The position numbers were made by a program, and so were the translations under genes. From the NCBI GenBank assembly GCA_027886175.1, contig JAJNNQ010000004.1:15763501-15827500 (forward strand): 64,000 nucleotides of DNA, in the 5' to 3' direction. A model generated the notes under the pieces. It was not told the origin of the DNA, searched no databases, and saw only the letters and a list, made by a program, of their open reading frames with translations. The stretch is from Phylloscopus collybita (Eukaryota > Chordata > Aves > Passeriformes > Phylloscopidae). Numbering within the stretch: position 1 is the stretch's first letter; each line of letters starts with the position of its first letter. Below, piece by piece: positions 12,601 through 26,000 of this stretch.

Positions 12601-15600
12601 AATTATGCCCACTTGTGCTTTGTAATACTAAGGGAACAATGTTTGATTCACAGGCATGAAGACTACACCTTCACAGACAAATCCATACCTGGAGCTTGGA
12701 GTCTACTTGGCTTCTTGAAAAACAAGAACAACCCCTCCACTGAGGATAGAAAAAAAAAATTGTGTTGAAAGGGGAATGATCTTCTGAACAAGGAAGGAGT
12801 GAAAACCCACAAGCAAGCATTGTGGAAAATTCATTGATTATTCTTTGTAGTTGTGAATGTAGAGCAAAAACTGGGCTTTCACCACAATGCCTTTCAACTC
12901 ATTACTAGTGCTAATGCTTCTACTGCTCTGGTGTATTCTCAGCTTCTCACAGTCTCATGATTATGAGGTATGGGTACAGTGGCTGGCACTGGAAATCTTT
13001 GCAATTTGTGAGCCATCCATGGATCATCACACTCAGAGAGCAACAAAAAAGTACGACCCATCCTGAGGCCAATACCATAACTCTGCTGTCACAGATCACA
13101 TCTATTACAGCAGATCCTGTAGAAGTGCTCGAAATCCCTGCACAATAACAAGTACCTCCTTTTTGAATACATATTATGGTGCAAGAAATTCCTGTAGGAG
13201 ATGCAGCACTTTAATGTGAAAATTTCCTCATTCAATCCTTGCTTGATCTTTCTGAACCAGTGGAGCCGCTCTTCACTGCAGTGTCCCTACTGTGCCCTTT
13301 CCTGATCTAAATCACATTACACCCAGCTACAGCTCTCCTGCCTGCCAAATCGACAGGAAGGCTCACACTTAATTTACAGGTATCTGCATTTGCTGACTAG
13401 TGCTATTAAGCATGTTGTCTGGCTGTTTTACTAATTGAGAGTGCAAGAAAATGTGAAAGAAAGAAAGAAGAATGAGCTACCAAGCACAAACTGAGAAAAC
13501 TCTGTCACTGACTTTCTGGAAACTTGTGGAAATTCACATGTTGTAACTCAAATGCCTGACTGCTTGATAGAAATTGGCTAATGGGTTCAGAGCTGCCAGT
13601 AAGTAGTGAGAGAATGCCAGGAGAGTAAAAAGGCAATGGGGTCTGTTTCCCTGGTGAAAGCATTGGGGAACAAAATAGCATTAAAATAAAAACTACAACA
13701 ACAACATCTACATCACAACAAAAAAGTTGTCATGGAGACTTTTCCTCAGAAAACTTTTCATTCCTTTAGCATTGCAGTCCATCACTGGTCACAAGGCCCA
13801 TGTGCCACGTAAATCCCACATAATTTTAGCTGAGGATTAAGCACAGCTTGAGAGGAATAGATTTTTATTGCTCATGCTCTCTGCTCAGGCAAGTATTTCA
13901 TTCTGGTTGAGAGACACTTGGTAGCAGGTTGAACACACAGGACACAGCTCACTTGCCACTAGAAGGAAGAACAAATTGCAGATACAGAAATTAGTTTTCA
14001 TGGAGCTTGATGATGCTGGGATTCCTGCTGCTAGTTTGTTCTAATTGTCACAGACAGGGTAGTGTTGTATGAGCTATGTGCCTTACCAGGGTGTGCTAGA
14101 TTCAGTAGAAACAGTCATTAGACAGCTGCCCAGAAAAGGAGATAATTTTCTCAAAACAGAATCAGCTCAAAAATGAAAACAACCTAGAATTTTTTTTAAG
14201 CTACATATACATTAGCACATACGTAATGCTGAAGAAGATCAATAATGTATTATAATTCTCATTGTGCTGTTTTTGTATGTTACAGCTTAGACATTGTCCA
14301 AATATAATGAATATTGGTTTTGATGAAATAAATATAGTGTCAACTTAAGTGAAAGACTAGAATTTAAGCTTCTTAATCTAATCTAAAACAAAGCTATATC
14401 TGAACCAAAAAGTTCCCATTTGAAATATTTTTTAATTCTGATTTATTGAACTGCTTCTCTTGAAAAACCACAAAAATTCACTGATTTAATCATAAATCAT
14501 CTGACTTCTCCAGAAAAAGAAAATCGCCTTTCTTTCATTTGGAACACATTCAGTCTGCATTTTCCTAGGCATCTTTCTAGAGAGATAAGACTGAAATTCT
14601 TCACAATGCACCCCATTTTTCTAGTGGAAGTCTTGACCAGGGCTTGTGGAAATGACCTACTTGAAGGAGATACTCCAGACAGGAAACCTTTTTTCTCCTT
14701 CTTCTTGAAACTCTTAGCTGAAGAACAACCCCAAACAGAGTAAAAATGAAAAAACTAATTGGTTATGAAGATGTAAACATACAGAGGTAAATCGAATATC
14801 AGTTTAGAAAATTAGTCCATACACAGTAGCATACCGCATACAAAAATGTTTTCATTTACAGCCAAAAAACATTATCTATAGAAATTATCCAAGTGCTTAC
14901 TAACACAGATACACTAGCTGACTATGAACCAAGAAAAATATTTATTTTTATCTAGTTCTCTTTTCTTTTTTACCTGCAAATATTGCTTGAACTTCTCTTT
15001 GTTTCACCCAATGCACCGTATCAAAAGATTCAGAACACTAGACAAGGCTTTGAACAGCCTTAAAATTGACCATGATATTAGAGGACAGTTAGACCCCCAG
15101 AAGTCCCTTCGCATCTATATTACCATAAAATAAAAATAATTTAAATTTATTAAAAAATTATTAGTGTGAGAAATACTCCCTCCCAAACACTGGCCGCAGC
15201 TGGTAGAAGGTACCACAAACAGGCCAGCAGGATAGATAATATTTCTGCAACATTTCATTCTGCACAGCTGAAATTAATTATGTCTACAAGACTTTTCATT
15301 ACTTGAAGTTTTCATGACAAAAACACAGTTATGCCTTGCCTTTCTTTGTCTGGGACTTCCCAAAGCATATATAAGTTTCCCATTAGCAAGAGCAGAGATT
15401 GTGAATTTCTTTTGTTTCGAGCACAAACCTGGACATACTTTATCAATGTAAAAATGATTATTCAATGTAGAGGAAAAGATAACTCCCTGTGTAGTTATTC
15501 ACAGAAGGGACTGTTTTTCCTAACTATGTCTCTTGGGAAAATGAATGATGCATGAAATCATAAGTAATAATCTCTGAGATATGCCCTTTTCTATCCCCTT

Positions 15601-17131
15601 CATCTCTCTAAGGGATTTCTGATCCTGTTTATCACAAATTCAGAATTTTAAGGTTTTATGATAGGAACTGGCCTTTTAATTTCTTACAACTTGCAGCATC
15701 ATCATCTCCATCAGACTGTTTCCTCTTTCCATCTGAAATTACAGGCTAGTTTTAGTCCAGTTTTTGATTCTTTTTTAATGTAAAATATGTGGTTTTTCTA
15801 AAGGCGATGTAGCAGAAAGCATATTTTCAATGACATTCCATGAAATAATAGTGCAGTGCTTAGCCACTGTATTATTTTTTTAATTTTCACACAGTCACTG
15901 CAGGTAGCCTACTGTGACATCATCTGTAGTAAAAATACTTCATGTTTGGGGTTTTCTTTATTTTAGCAATTTTGTGCCAAATTCTCATGCATCTATTTCC
16001 TATCAGATCCAGCTGATTTAACTTACTGCATACAGATGAAAAACAATTAATGAATTTCCTTTACCATTGGTTAAAAAGAGCATCCAATAACAATCCTTAA
16101 TGTCCTCTCTCAGATTTGCTTCTTCTTCCATGACATGAAAAATTTCTTTGGAGGTGCCTTTGCCTTGTCTCAGACTTGTAGCAATTTATCATCAAGAACT
16201 ATGGCTTCGTTAATCAGACAACCATAATGGCCATTGGCTCTGCTACAAGCATTAGGTATATACTTTCCATCTTAAAGTTCTTGTCCTAACATTTGCTAAT
16301 TAAGAAGAAAGAAAATACAATTTCTGAAATTAAAGGGAGACTGTATGAGAGATTTTGAATTCACATGGAAAAAAAGAAAAGTCATTTTTCCAACAAAAGG
16401 AGAGTGTATTATTGAACATTCAAGTGTCCTTGAATTTGCTTGGAAGTTGTTTTCATAGTGTTTATCTGAATAGCTGTGAGAGAGCATCTTTACAAATCTA
16501 ATATTTTTCTTTATGTTAAGACAACTCTGGCCAAGATCAGGGACTCCTTGTACTAGTTTCTCTAAAGATATGTGTAACAGACCGCTTGGCAGAGATTACT
16601 AGCAAGATAGGTAATGAGAGGAAAGTGTAGAAAGAAGGACACTTTATGATTATTGCTCATGTTTTGCAAACAAGGGACTGGAAACCAAGGAGGACTGTGC
16701 TGACATTCTGCAGGGCAGTAAATGCACACTAAGAACAGAGTACGGTACAAAGCAAGTCGTCTCGTTCTTTGCTTCTTTGACCAGTGCCTATTCCTCAGAA
16801 GGATAGCACCAGGAATCTGAACATTCAGCATGGAAATAAGGATACTGGTTCTTTCGAAAATGCACACTGTGGGAAGGGTTATAACCCATTGTTTATGCTT
16901 GATTTCTGGTAGCTAATGGCAAAGTAAAATTATTAAGTACAGACTAGTTACCTCTTTCCTGAAAGAAACTACCCTTGGGCCTGGCCATACATACAGTTCA
17001 TGTCACAGTCCCATGTGTGCATGGTTGTGTCTGATTATGCCAGACTTTGCCAATTTGTCTGAACTGGAACTACAATGGCTGCTCTGAACTCTTGTAGCTC
17101 AGACAGGATCTTAGCTGGAAAAGAGAGATTG
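12601..17131. other. Non-coding unique sequence
   Basis: AT-rich DNA without a recognisable gene. Short frames, for example 16562-16867 on the minus strand (101 codons), have no recognisable domain. A 12-bp palindrome, GGGTTATAACCC, occurs near 16876 but is of a length expected by chance. Confidence 0.5.
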
Positions 17132-17162
17132 ATAAAAAAAAATAAAACAAAAAAAAAAAAAA
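17132..17162 (+). repeat. A-rich low-complexity tract
   Basis: A run made almost only of A, interrupted by single T and C residues. It is followed by a short GACAGAGAGAGA purine stretch. No associated element was recognised. Confidence 0.85.
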
Positions 17163-19911
17163 GACAGAGAGAGATGGTGAGGAGGTGAGAAAATAGTCTC
17201 ACCTTTTGACTGATAATGGATGTGTGCCCATTCACATCAGCCTGATCTCTTTCAGCCCTTCTCTGAAGAATTACCCATGATGGGAAGGGAGCACAAGTAT
17301 AGGGAAGTCCTACTGCATAGGTATGTGAGGTCCATTTCTTGCCTTTAGTCTTTCTTCAGTCAGTTAATTTTTAGTTCAACCAAATAAATAATCATCTTTC
17401 AATGGAGAGAGGGTTGGTGAAGGGGAAGTACAGCCTATTATTGTTCTTGCAAAGATAAGACTCAATGGACTAAAATATAAATAAGTTTTGTGTCCTCTTT
17501 TTCACTCTGCAGTGTTCCTATTTTTGTTGAGCAGCAATTTCCTTACGCAATGTACTTTCTTTTATACTACCCACTGCTTCTGTGTTATTTTAAAAATTTT
17601 CCATGTAATTTTCTCAAGATTTTCCAACTTACTAAGGAAAGTTAGGGTAACTGAGTCTTACCCACCAGCATCACCCATTACTGCAGGAATTATAAGTCAA
17701 CAAGTTTTTCTGTAAGTTGTGGTCTGGTGTACACAGTTTGTTATCTTTACGTATGTGTGTGTTTATCCAATGAAGATATAAGAAAATAAAATCAGTTGCA
17801 GGTACTGTCCACACAAAACACTTTCATATTTAATCACATATTCATTACACAATATTATTATTATTTCTGAGGCATACACAGACATGACCTTTATTATTCA
17901 AATTTCTGCTTAATGTATTTTAACATTGTTGTGCTTTTGATTCATGTTAAAAAAAGTATGGGGGGGCGGTGTCTAAAATTAGACTACTTAATAACAATAA
18001 TGAATGTGAGTTTTAATCTGCATGCAGCCCTGTCCTCTTACTCCCATAAAGTACTAAATTGGGATCTTTTCATGCACTGTAATTTGGGAAGTTGTTCCTG
18101 AGCAATTGCACACAGAGTTAAGCTAATCTTTCTTCCTCAGGATGGGAGATTCCTTCCTGAGGTAAAGTGGGGACTATGATTTCCTTTTCCAGGATACTTG
18201 ACTTTGGCTGATAGCAACTAACCTATTCCTTAAAATGTTCTCTGAAGCTGATGCTGCCAAGGCCAGGGCTGTGTGACCTGCCCTGCTCAGGCAGAGCATC
18301 CTGTGCGTAAAACTATTGTGTCCCAGGGTGTGTGTGGAGTGGCAATCTCTGCGGGTGCATATAAGGGTGCACACAGAGAGCAAACCTCTTTCATCAAGGT
18401 TGCTGCAGACTTCCAGCTGAAATAGCAAGAGGAATACAAACACTGAATTGAAGTCAGTGCAAGAAAACAGAAAAAAAATGTTTGGGTACAATAGCAATAT
18501 ATAAAAATGCATGTTTTTTACTGACATGAGTGAGAAAAACACATTGCCATAACTCACTGAAACAGGAAATGACATGTTCTTCTAATCTATTTATGATATT
18601 CCTGAGTAAATTCCTTGCTGTTGCTACATGGTCATTTATACTTGCCTGTGTTGAGTATAACTCTAAGAAAAACTTTCCTCATTTTGTCCCCTATGTTGAT
18701 GCCTTCCCTTTAGTTTCTGCTCATTCCACAGGAACAGCCATGGACAATCATCTTTCCCAGAACTGCACACCAGTTTGTTGCATCACACCTTCCATTCTCA
18801 CTCTGATAGAGGGTAATAAACTTGTATTAATGTCGTGTGAGTTGCTTCAAGAAGTGATAAGACCATCTCCCACCTCAGGATGTTGCCCATCACCCTCCCA
18901 CACTCCCAGCCCCAAACCAGCAGGTCCCTCCCTCTCTTCAGACAGTTGTAATTTTTCTCCCTCCTGCCAGACCCCTTCTTCTGCCAGGTCTAACTGGTAT
19001 TGCTTGTCCAGTATTATCGTCTGTAATTTCAGTGCTCTGCTATTTTACAGCCCCTTAATTTCTGACTCCCAATCCATTCTCCAGCTAATTCCAATCTCTA
19101 TGTCAAGAAAGCCTAATTCAGGCTGCTCCGTCATCCTGCCAGTTGGTGTGGCATTTATATCCTTGATGCAGCATTGCATGTCCGGGCATTTGCAGGGATA
19201 GCACGGGCGACACATTTCTCCAGCTCCAAAACACAGACCCTGCCACCACCTTGGATCCTCAGGGACAGGCACAGGAAGAGTGCAGAAAACTCAGCTGTGT
19301 CAGGCTGTAGCCATGGGCCATGGCATGCACAGCATAGAGCTGCTGCTCTCAGAAATGACTATCCTGCCCTAACGAATCTCTCTGGAGCATGCCTTGTCTC
19401 CCAAGGGCTTCTAGCAGACATTCACCACGTAATTTAAGTGACCAGCTACTCCAGTCTGCTTCTGAATAGTAAGTAAATGCTTATCATGCAGCAAGGCTGA
19501 GTCAGCCCAAAAGTTACTCACAGGATGAATATTTCTGAGTACAGAATAAATCAAAGCAAACAACAAGCTGTCTTCTGAGTTGGAACAAGCAAGGAAGGAA
19601 GGGTGGAGGGAGAAGAAATTTAAAAAATACCTTGTGGTGAATTAGTCCTAACAAAGGCAGAGGGACAAATCCTCAGGTAATCTAAGTCACTCTGATCTTA
19701 CTTAGCTCAAGTCATGTATTTTAAGAGCAAGTGGGACTTCTACATGATATAATTTGACTTCTACTGGGACACAGGACAAGAAATTTCACTAATTCATCTC
19801 TCTTCTGAATTTAGTAGTAAATATTTATCAGAACAGACATTAATGGGCTGTCAGGTTTGATATGGTTTTTCACCATTTCAAAAGTATTTTGTAACACTGT
19901 CATGATGGAAC
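17163..19911. other. Non-coding sequence with a C/T-rich patch and a long chance-like frame
   Basis: The plus-strand frame that runs to 19201 is the longest in the window (211 codons from its first ATG at 18569). It lies in DNA rich in C and T on that strand, which lowers stop-codon frequency. Its product is serine/proline/cysteine-rich between roughly residues 95 and 140 and resembles no family I know. I see no convincing promoter, splice sites at its ends or protein-like domain, and a shorter frame overlaps its end on the other strand. I do not call it a gene. Confidence 0.45.
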
Positions 19912-19983
19912 ACATATATATACTTTTATATATAAAATATATATGTATATATATGTACATATACATGTATATATACATATTTA
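19912..19983. repeat. Alternating TA/TGTA low-complexity tract
   Basis: About 70 bases of almost pure alternating purine-pyrimidine sequence (TATATA, GTATATAT, ACATATACATG). Many short self-complementary segments give a strong potential for DNA unwinding or cruciform extrusion. The reading frames across it, rich in tyrosine, isoleucine and methionine, are artefacts of the repeat. Confidence 0.9.
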
Positions 19984-20011
19984 TGTAAACACACACTTGT
20001 GTGTGTTTACA
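19984..20011. repeat. Perfect inverted repeat, 13-bp arms, 2-base loop
   Basis: The left arm TGTAAACACACAC (19984-19996) is followed by TT and then its exact reverse complement GTGTGTGTTTACA (19999-20011). It directly abuts the alternating TA tract. The arms contain a short (CA)/(TG) repeat, so the hairpin may have arisen by replication slippage with template switching. The 2-base spacer is too short for an RNA stem-loop of that exact length, and no poly(U) follows, so it is not a terminator or miRNA precursor. Confidence 0.85.
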
Positions 20012-23000
20012 ATAACTGCAGGCATGGGGTGAGTTCTTTAACGTTATGCTTATTTAACTGGGCTCAGGAAGGGACATTTCATCGTATTTTCAGCTGAGGT
20101 ATACAAGTGTGACTGAACGAAATTCACATCTCCAATCCTTTTTTAACAGAGCCTTATTGTTTTCCCAGTAATTCTGGCTAAACTCTCTCAAACCTCAGTG
20201 ACATACAGGGTTTTCTCCAGACTGCTCTCCTTGGCAGTACCACAGAAACACACTCTAAGTGGCTGATGTGAACAGAATTTTAAAAATTCAGTGATGTATG
20301 CGTGGGTACAATTGGCAACTCTGGTAAGGTACCACAGAACAATGCTGTGTAAAAAGAAGTAACACAGAGAGGGTGCCCCATGTAACCAAGTCAGCACGTG
20401 ATCTGAAATATAGGTGTTATTAGGTGATATTCAGATGTTAAATATTTGTTCTCCGAGTCAGCATCCCAGTAGCTGCAAGAAGTGTGGATATAGGCATTGG
20501 CCTGCTGCGTTGTTTCTGGAAGACCTTGAAATACAGCATCTGGGGCAAACAGAAGAGCTAAGGCAAAAAGGGCACAAAACTGTCCATCTTGCAGAAGGCA
20601 GGTTTGATATCCAAGAGAGAAATTTGGTCTGGGATGGAGATAACTTTCTCCACAAGCAGTCCTCATGGAGTTTTGCTGTGCACTTGTGTCTGGGAAGGTG
20701 TTGCTAACACATCAGTGTGTTGGCTACTGTTGAGCAGTGCTCCCACAGCACCAGCCTGTCCCTTAGACATTCTGCCCTGCCACATGTAGGCTGGGAATAG
20801 GCAAAACCTTGGGAGGGGGCACAACCAGAACAGCTGACCCAAATTGATCAAAGAACTATTCCATACCATATAACATCTGCTCAGATATAAAAGCAAAGAG
20901 AAAGGAGGGCATAGGAGGGTATTTGTTATTTATATCATTTGGTGAGGGTATATTTCACAATTTTCAGAAGTCACAGTGAGACTTGAACCAAAAACATAAA
21001 CTTATTATTTTCATATGCATGAATGACATAGTGTGAAACATCTTCTGTTTTTTATGCTAAGTGCTTGAGTATCTGTATGTGGTTGCTAATTGGTATATAT
21101 GACAGAACAAAATATAATTAAAGGATTTTGTACTAACTCTTGCCATTAAAAATTGCTACAGCTGATAACCTGTTTTCTGAGTTTAGATTAATGGTGACAT
21201 ATAATTGTGCTGTAACTGAGCTTCAGCTAGTTATCCATGCATCATTACAGGAGTGCCCATAGTCACAGAGAAGACTGATAGAGATCAGCCTGCCATGCCT
21301 GTGTCCTTAGTGCCTTCAGTGACTTGGGAGGATAAAATCAATCATATGCAATTAGGCATTAATTTCCTTATTGAAAATATACTGTAAAGAAAAATATGTC
21401 CCTTGTGCACATTAAGCACAAATAGGACAGATCATTTTCACTAGGCAAATGTTTTCATCATATGAAAATCCTGCTAAATATCTTGGCAATTTTTAAAGAG
21501 TAATTGCTTTTAAAACATTCCCTGGTAAGTGGATTCTGATTCTTCATTCATGGTCCAGTGCAAGTGAAAAATGTTACCTATCAATTTGACTAAATATTCT
21601 CCCACTGATTCTTTTTCTGTGTTCAAAATATCTTCTAAATTGCTGCTTGTTTGTTGAAATGTTTATAAGATGCCTTTTTGCCAACCCCCTTTTGGTTGCG
21701 TGACACTAGTCTCTTAGTGACCAAGTAATCTGATTTTTTTTGTTTTCATTCATGCTCTGCTGCTCCTAGACTTCTTCCTGCTGTGTCTGTATGGAGGAGA
21801 CAAGGAAGGAGGAAAGGATTTTTGTTCTTTTATTTTACCCTCTGTTGCATCTGGCAGGGTTCAAATTAGTCCCAATTCTGCAACTTCAGCCCAAATGCCG
21901 GACACCTGCCTCCACCCTTAGTGATCATATTATCTGATACTTTTTGGGGTTTAGATGGCATTCCATTGAGAGAATTCATGCCTTTGTTCTGTACCTGGTA
22001 TATACATGGAAAGATACAGTAATCATAATAATAAAAGTCCACCAATAAATATTTGCAGAACTAAAAGCTTTTGAACTAGAGTATTTTTCACAATAATTTT
22101 ACAAATATTTTTTCCTATAATTCAAGCAAGTCTATTATTTTGCTTCCTAACTTGTCCTCCAAGCCTGTAAATAGCATAAAAGGAAAATCTTTGGACAAGG
22201 TCTATGAGAACAGTCACCCTTTTTAATACATAAATCAAGCTTTTTAACTCATAGTGTTCAAGTAGTTTCATGAGAGTGTGATTTGTTTAAATTCTTGACT
22301 TCCTCAAACAAACACACACAACAGCATTATGGGAATTTGGATTTTGATCAAGGAATCTTAGTGACAATATAAGCCGCAAGAACAAAGCTGGTATAGTTTT
22401 AACTCAAATTTATAGCTAAATAAAAACAGACACACAGGCATTCTAATGGTACACTCTAGGTGTAGTCTATTTATATGGCTCAGAGAAGATATGAAGAAAA
22501 AACAAAGCTGACACAAACATTTACGTTTAGAAAACTTGTGCAAGTTATATCACATGCCTCCTTCATTTTTGGTATCATGTTGTTGAAACTCCCCCAGCAG
22601 TGCTTTGAACATGTAAGGATAATTGCAAATTTGAGTAGCTTTTCTGAACATTTTGGTTAAAACTTGATAGTTCCTATCAGAATCACACTGAGTGGATATT
22701 TATAGCATTTTCACTTCTGCTGCATGCTTTCTTTCATACTTGAAAGCTTCACATCATCTTATTCAGCAGTCACAGAATAAATAGCTTAGAAAATCATAGC
22801 ATTTAATTTTGCCAAAAGAGCTTTTTGTATTTCAAAAATTGTATTACTTTTTGCTATCTTTTATGTGTGATATTAGTAGAATAGCTACACTTCAATTAAC
22901 AATTACCAGCTAGCAGTAGCAAGATCATTTTTGTCATCTCTTTCTTTTCAGTTATTTTGATTGTTTATTTGATTATCTGTCAGAAAATCAGAGATTTCAA

Positions 23001-26000
23001 AGCAGATAATATTCCCAGCAACACAGATGTAGTTTCCTTCAAATGACAGAACAAAGTGTGTTTGCATTGACTCATGACATATGGATTAGCTAAGAGCTAA
23101 ACATAGAAAGACTGCTTTGAAGTTATGTTTTCCTTCTCAGTAATATTCCCCACAGCTTCCATGATTCCTATTCTAGACCCCCTTCGGACTCTCATTTTGG
23201 GTCAAAAGATTAGAGAAGAGCATATATGTTAGCCTCATAATTTTTTCTGAATTTCAGTTTCCAGTGGTAAATGGGAATATTGCACTTCCCTGAGAAGCTT
23301 CATATTTACTAGAATAGCAACACACAGCTACCTCACAGAGTCATGAGAGTAAATGAAAGAGAGGTAATGAGGCAGTGCCTCAAATTACAGGTGCTTTGTC
23401 CTGAATTTGGGACAGATTCACCCTTCTCTCCTGAACAGTACCACAGCTGCCCATTGTACATCTGTTTCTTCCTTCAGGACATGCAGCCAAACTGATGTCC
23501 AGCTTCACAGGGCACTGCACACGTGAATCTCAGTACATACCACCAGTAAAAAGTGCTGGATTAATGGTTTAGGTTTTGGATGGAGTTATCACTCAGCTAC
23601 AGGGGAGTAACTGAGTCTGAAACCATGATTCCCTTGCCACAGAAAACCAAACGAGAGGTCATCAGTTCTTCATACTGAGATTACACTATAGCACAATGAG
23701 TCTCTGATCATCCCAGAAGCTGAAGTCAGTCTGTTATGATCAGGGGAAGGTGTGAGATGATACAGAGGGGCTGAGCTATAGAGGCCTCTGATGATTCGTC
23801 TAAGATGGAAGAGAGAATGGTTTGGCAGGATGGGCAAAACCTTGGGGTTGTTTGGATGGTTTTGAGGCTGAGGCATTGTGAAGGTTTTTGATAGGAATTC
23901 TGCCATCTCTTTCTGAAAAACATGATAAAACTGTATGTAGTCTTACTTCCAAATTTCCTTGTGATTACTATGATACTAAGGAATAGTTCTCCAAGCCACA
24001 GCAACCTGACAATTTTTCTGTTACATTTCCATGTGTTCAATATGTTTTTTTCCTTCTGTTCCTCACACAAGGGCAGTCAATGCAAGCATTCCCAAGGACG
24101 TTTTGCTACAGTTCAGCTGTGGAAATTTCTGTCTATCTGTTTGTGATCCAGGCATCAGATCACGAAATGAATAGACACTGTAGGTTCTTTGTTTTACCTC
24201 AAGCTCTCTACACCATGTGGAGATTTTCCCTTTTAAATGGCATGAGGTACTCCACATTTCTCTTTCAACATTTCACATTCAGTAACAATATTTTTACAGG
24301 AGATTACAATGTAGAAAACAAGGATAAATGCTTGAGAGCTTTGTCAGCTGACTGTGTAATGAACTTCCCTTCCCCCTCTCCGGCTGATATACAGCATCCC
24401 GAGTGGTGGTCTGACAGCATAAACAGGGGCAGAAATTTCTCATTCACTGTCTCATAGAGAGTAATTTCTCCTCTGGCTGCGCTGCAGTGTGCTATGGAAA
24501 TGCAGAGCAACAACAAGGGATGATGGACAGTCCTGCTGTGCGTAACTAACAGGTGCCACACAGATAGATTTCACTGGCCAAGCTGGATGTATCTCTGCAG
24601 AGGGTCTCTCCTCAGAAGCTGTCATGTAGTTTCTGCTCCTCCCATCAGGGCTTTATAAATCCACAGGCACACATGTAAATTGCAGGAGGAAAAGAAAGGT
24701 GGCATCAAAAGATCTTCTATATAAATCACTTCTCTCAAGCAGGTTCACACAACACAGTTTCTGGTGTCATTTACAAGGGTGAAAAGCTGGAGTTCCACTA
24801 TCGATCTCTCTAAAATTATAACTGGATTTACACAGGTGTGACCAAAAGTCATGTTTGCTTTCTACAGAAATCTAAGTATTTATCTTTCTTGATAAAGTGC
24901 TGGAAACCGTGGGCACAAAACTGGCAGTGTATCTTAGTTGTAAACAAAAAAGAAAGACAAGAAAGGATTTTGACAAGTTTAGGATTCTTTTTTCCCCCAT
25001 TTGAGAGTCAAATGGGTTCTTACATCTTGAACTGTAGAGCCATAAAAAATCCAAAACCATCACAGGATTTCTGCAGGTTTGTAGCACACAGAAATAAGGG
25101 AGGGAAAAAGGAAACAGTTTTATTCCTTTTCTGTTTTACAGTCAGTCTGAATCCTCTCTGTGTAAAATGTTAAACTTTTTCTGACCTTTCCCACCATGAA
25201 TTTAAAAAATGTCTCCTCTCTTCTCAGTCTCGGATTTATAGCAGAATGTCTAATGTCTGGTTTGTGCATACACAATTAAAAAAATAAGAATTGCTGTTAG
25301 TAATCCGTGTAATACCATGTGGGTGAATTTGGGTGAGCATGAAAGCTCCAGTGAACTGTTCACCTCTACAGTAAATGTAGCAAACAATTCCCTCTAAGTT
25401 CACAAACTGAATGCTGTTTTCCCATGAAGAAAAACTCTTTATCATTCAGCCTGAGTGTGCCCATTAGGATGGCAAAGGAGTGTGGGTCTAAAAAAAAAAC
25501 TTTTTCTGGCATCTGCAGGAGAGGGACTCTGCAGTTCCATGGCAGCACAGGGTTTTCTCAGCCTCAGCCGCTGGATTTTTTTGTGCTCCCAAGGACTGTA
25601 TCCTTTCAGCCAGAGTCAGGTCTCAGCTACCTTGCTCCAAATACAAATAATTCTAAATTTTAAAGCCTGATGAGTTGTTTCAATTTGCATCAGTGAGCCA
25701 GAGATCTGAACCTAGTCTATTGTGGACAGTTTGTCTGAAAGACTCATTACTTTTCCCTGTAAGTTTTGAGGCAGACTCTGGGCCATTGATAGCAATCTTG
25801 GAGCCAGAAGCTGTGAAACGCATCATGAGAACCAAGCTGAGTGCCTGAGTGAAACAATCATTGAGGACTTATTTTTCAAACTAGTGACTCAAACATTCTA
25901 CCTGTTTGTTTGCATAAACACATGCCACCAGATGGATCGAGGCTAGAAGACCTTGAAGCATGAAGAGTTATTCCTAATTACAACCTTGACCTATCTAATG

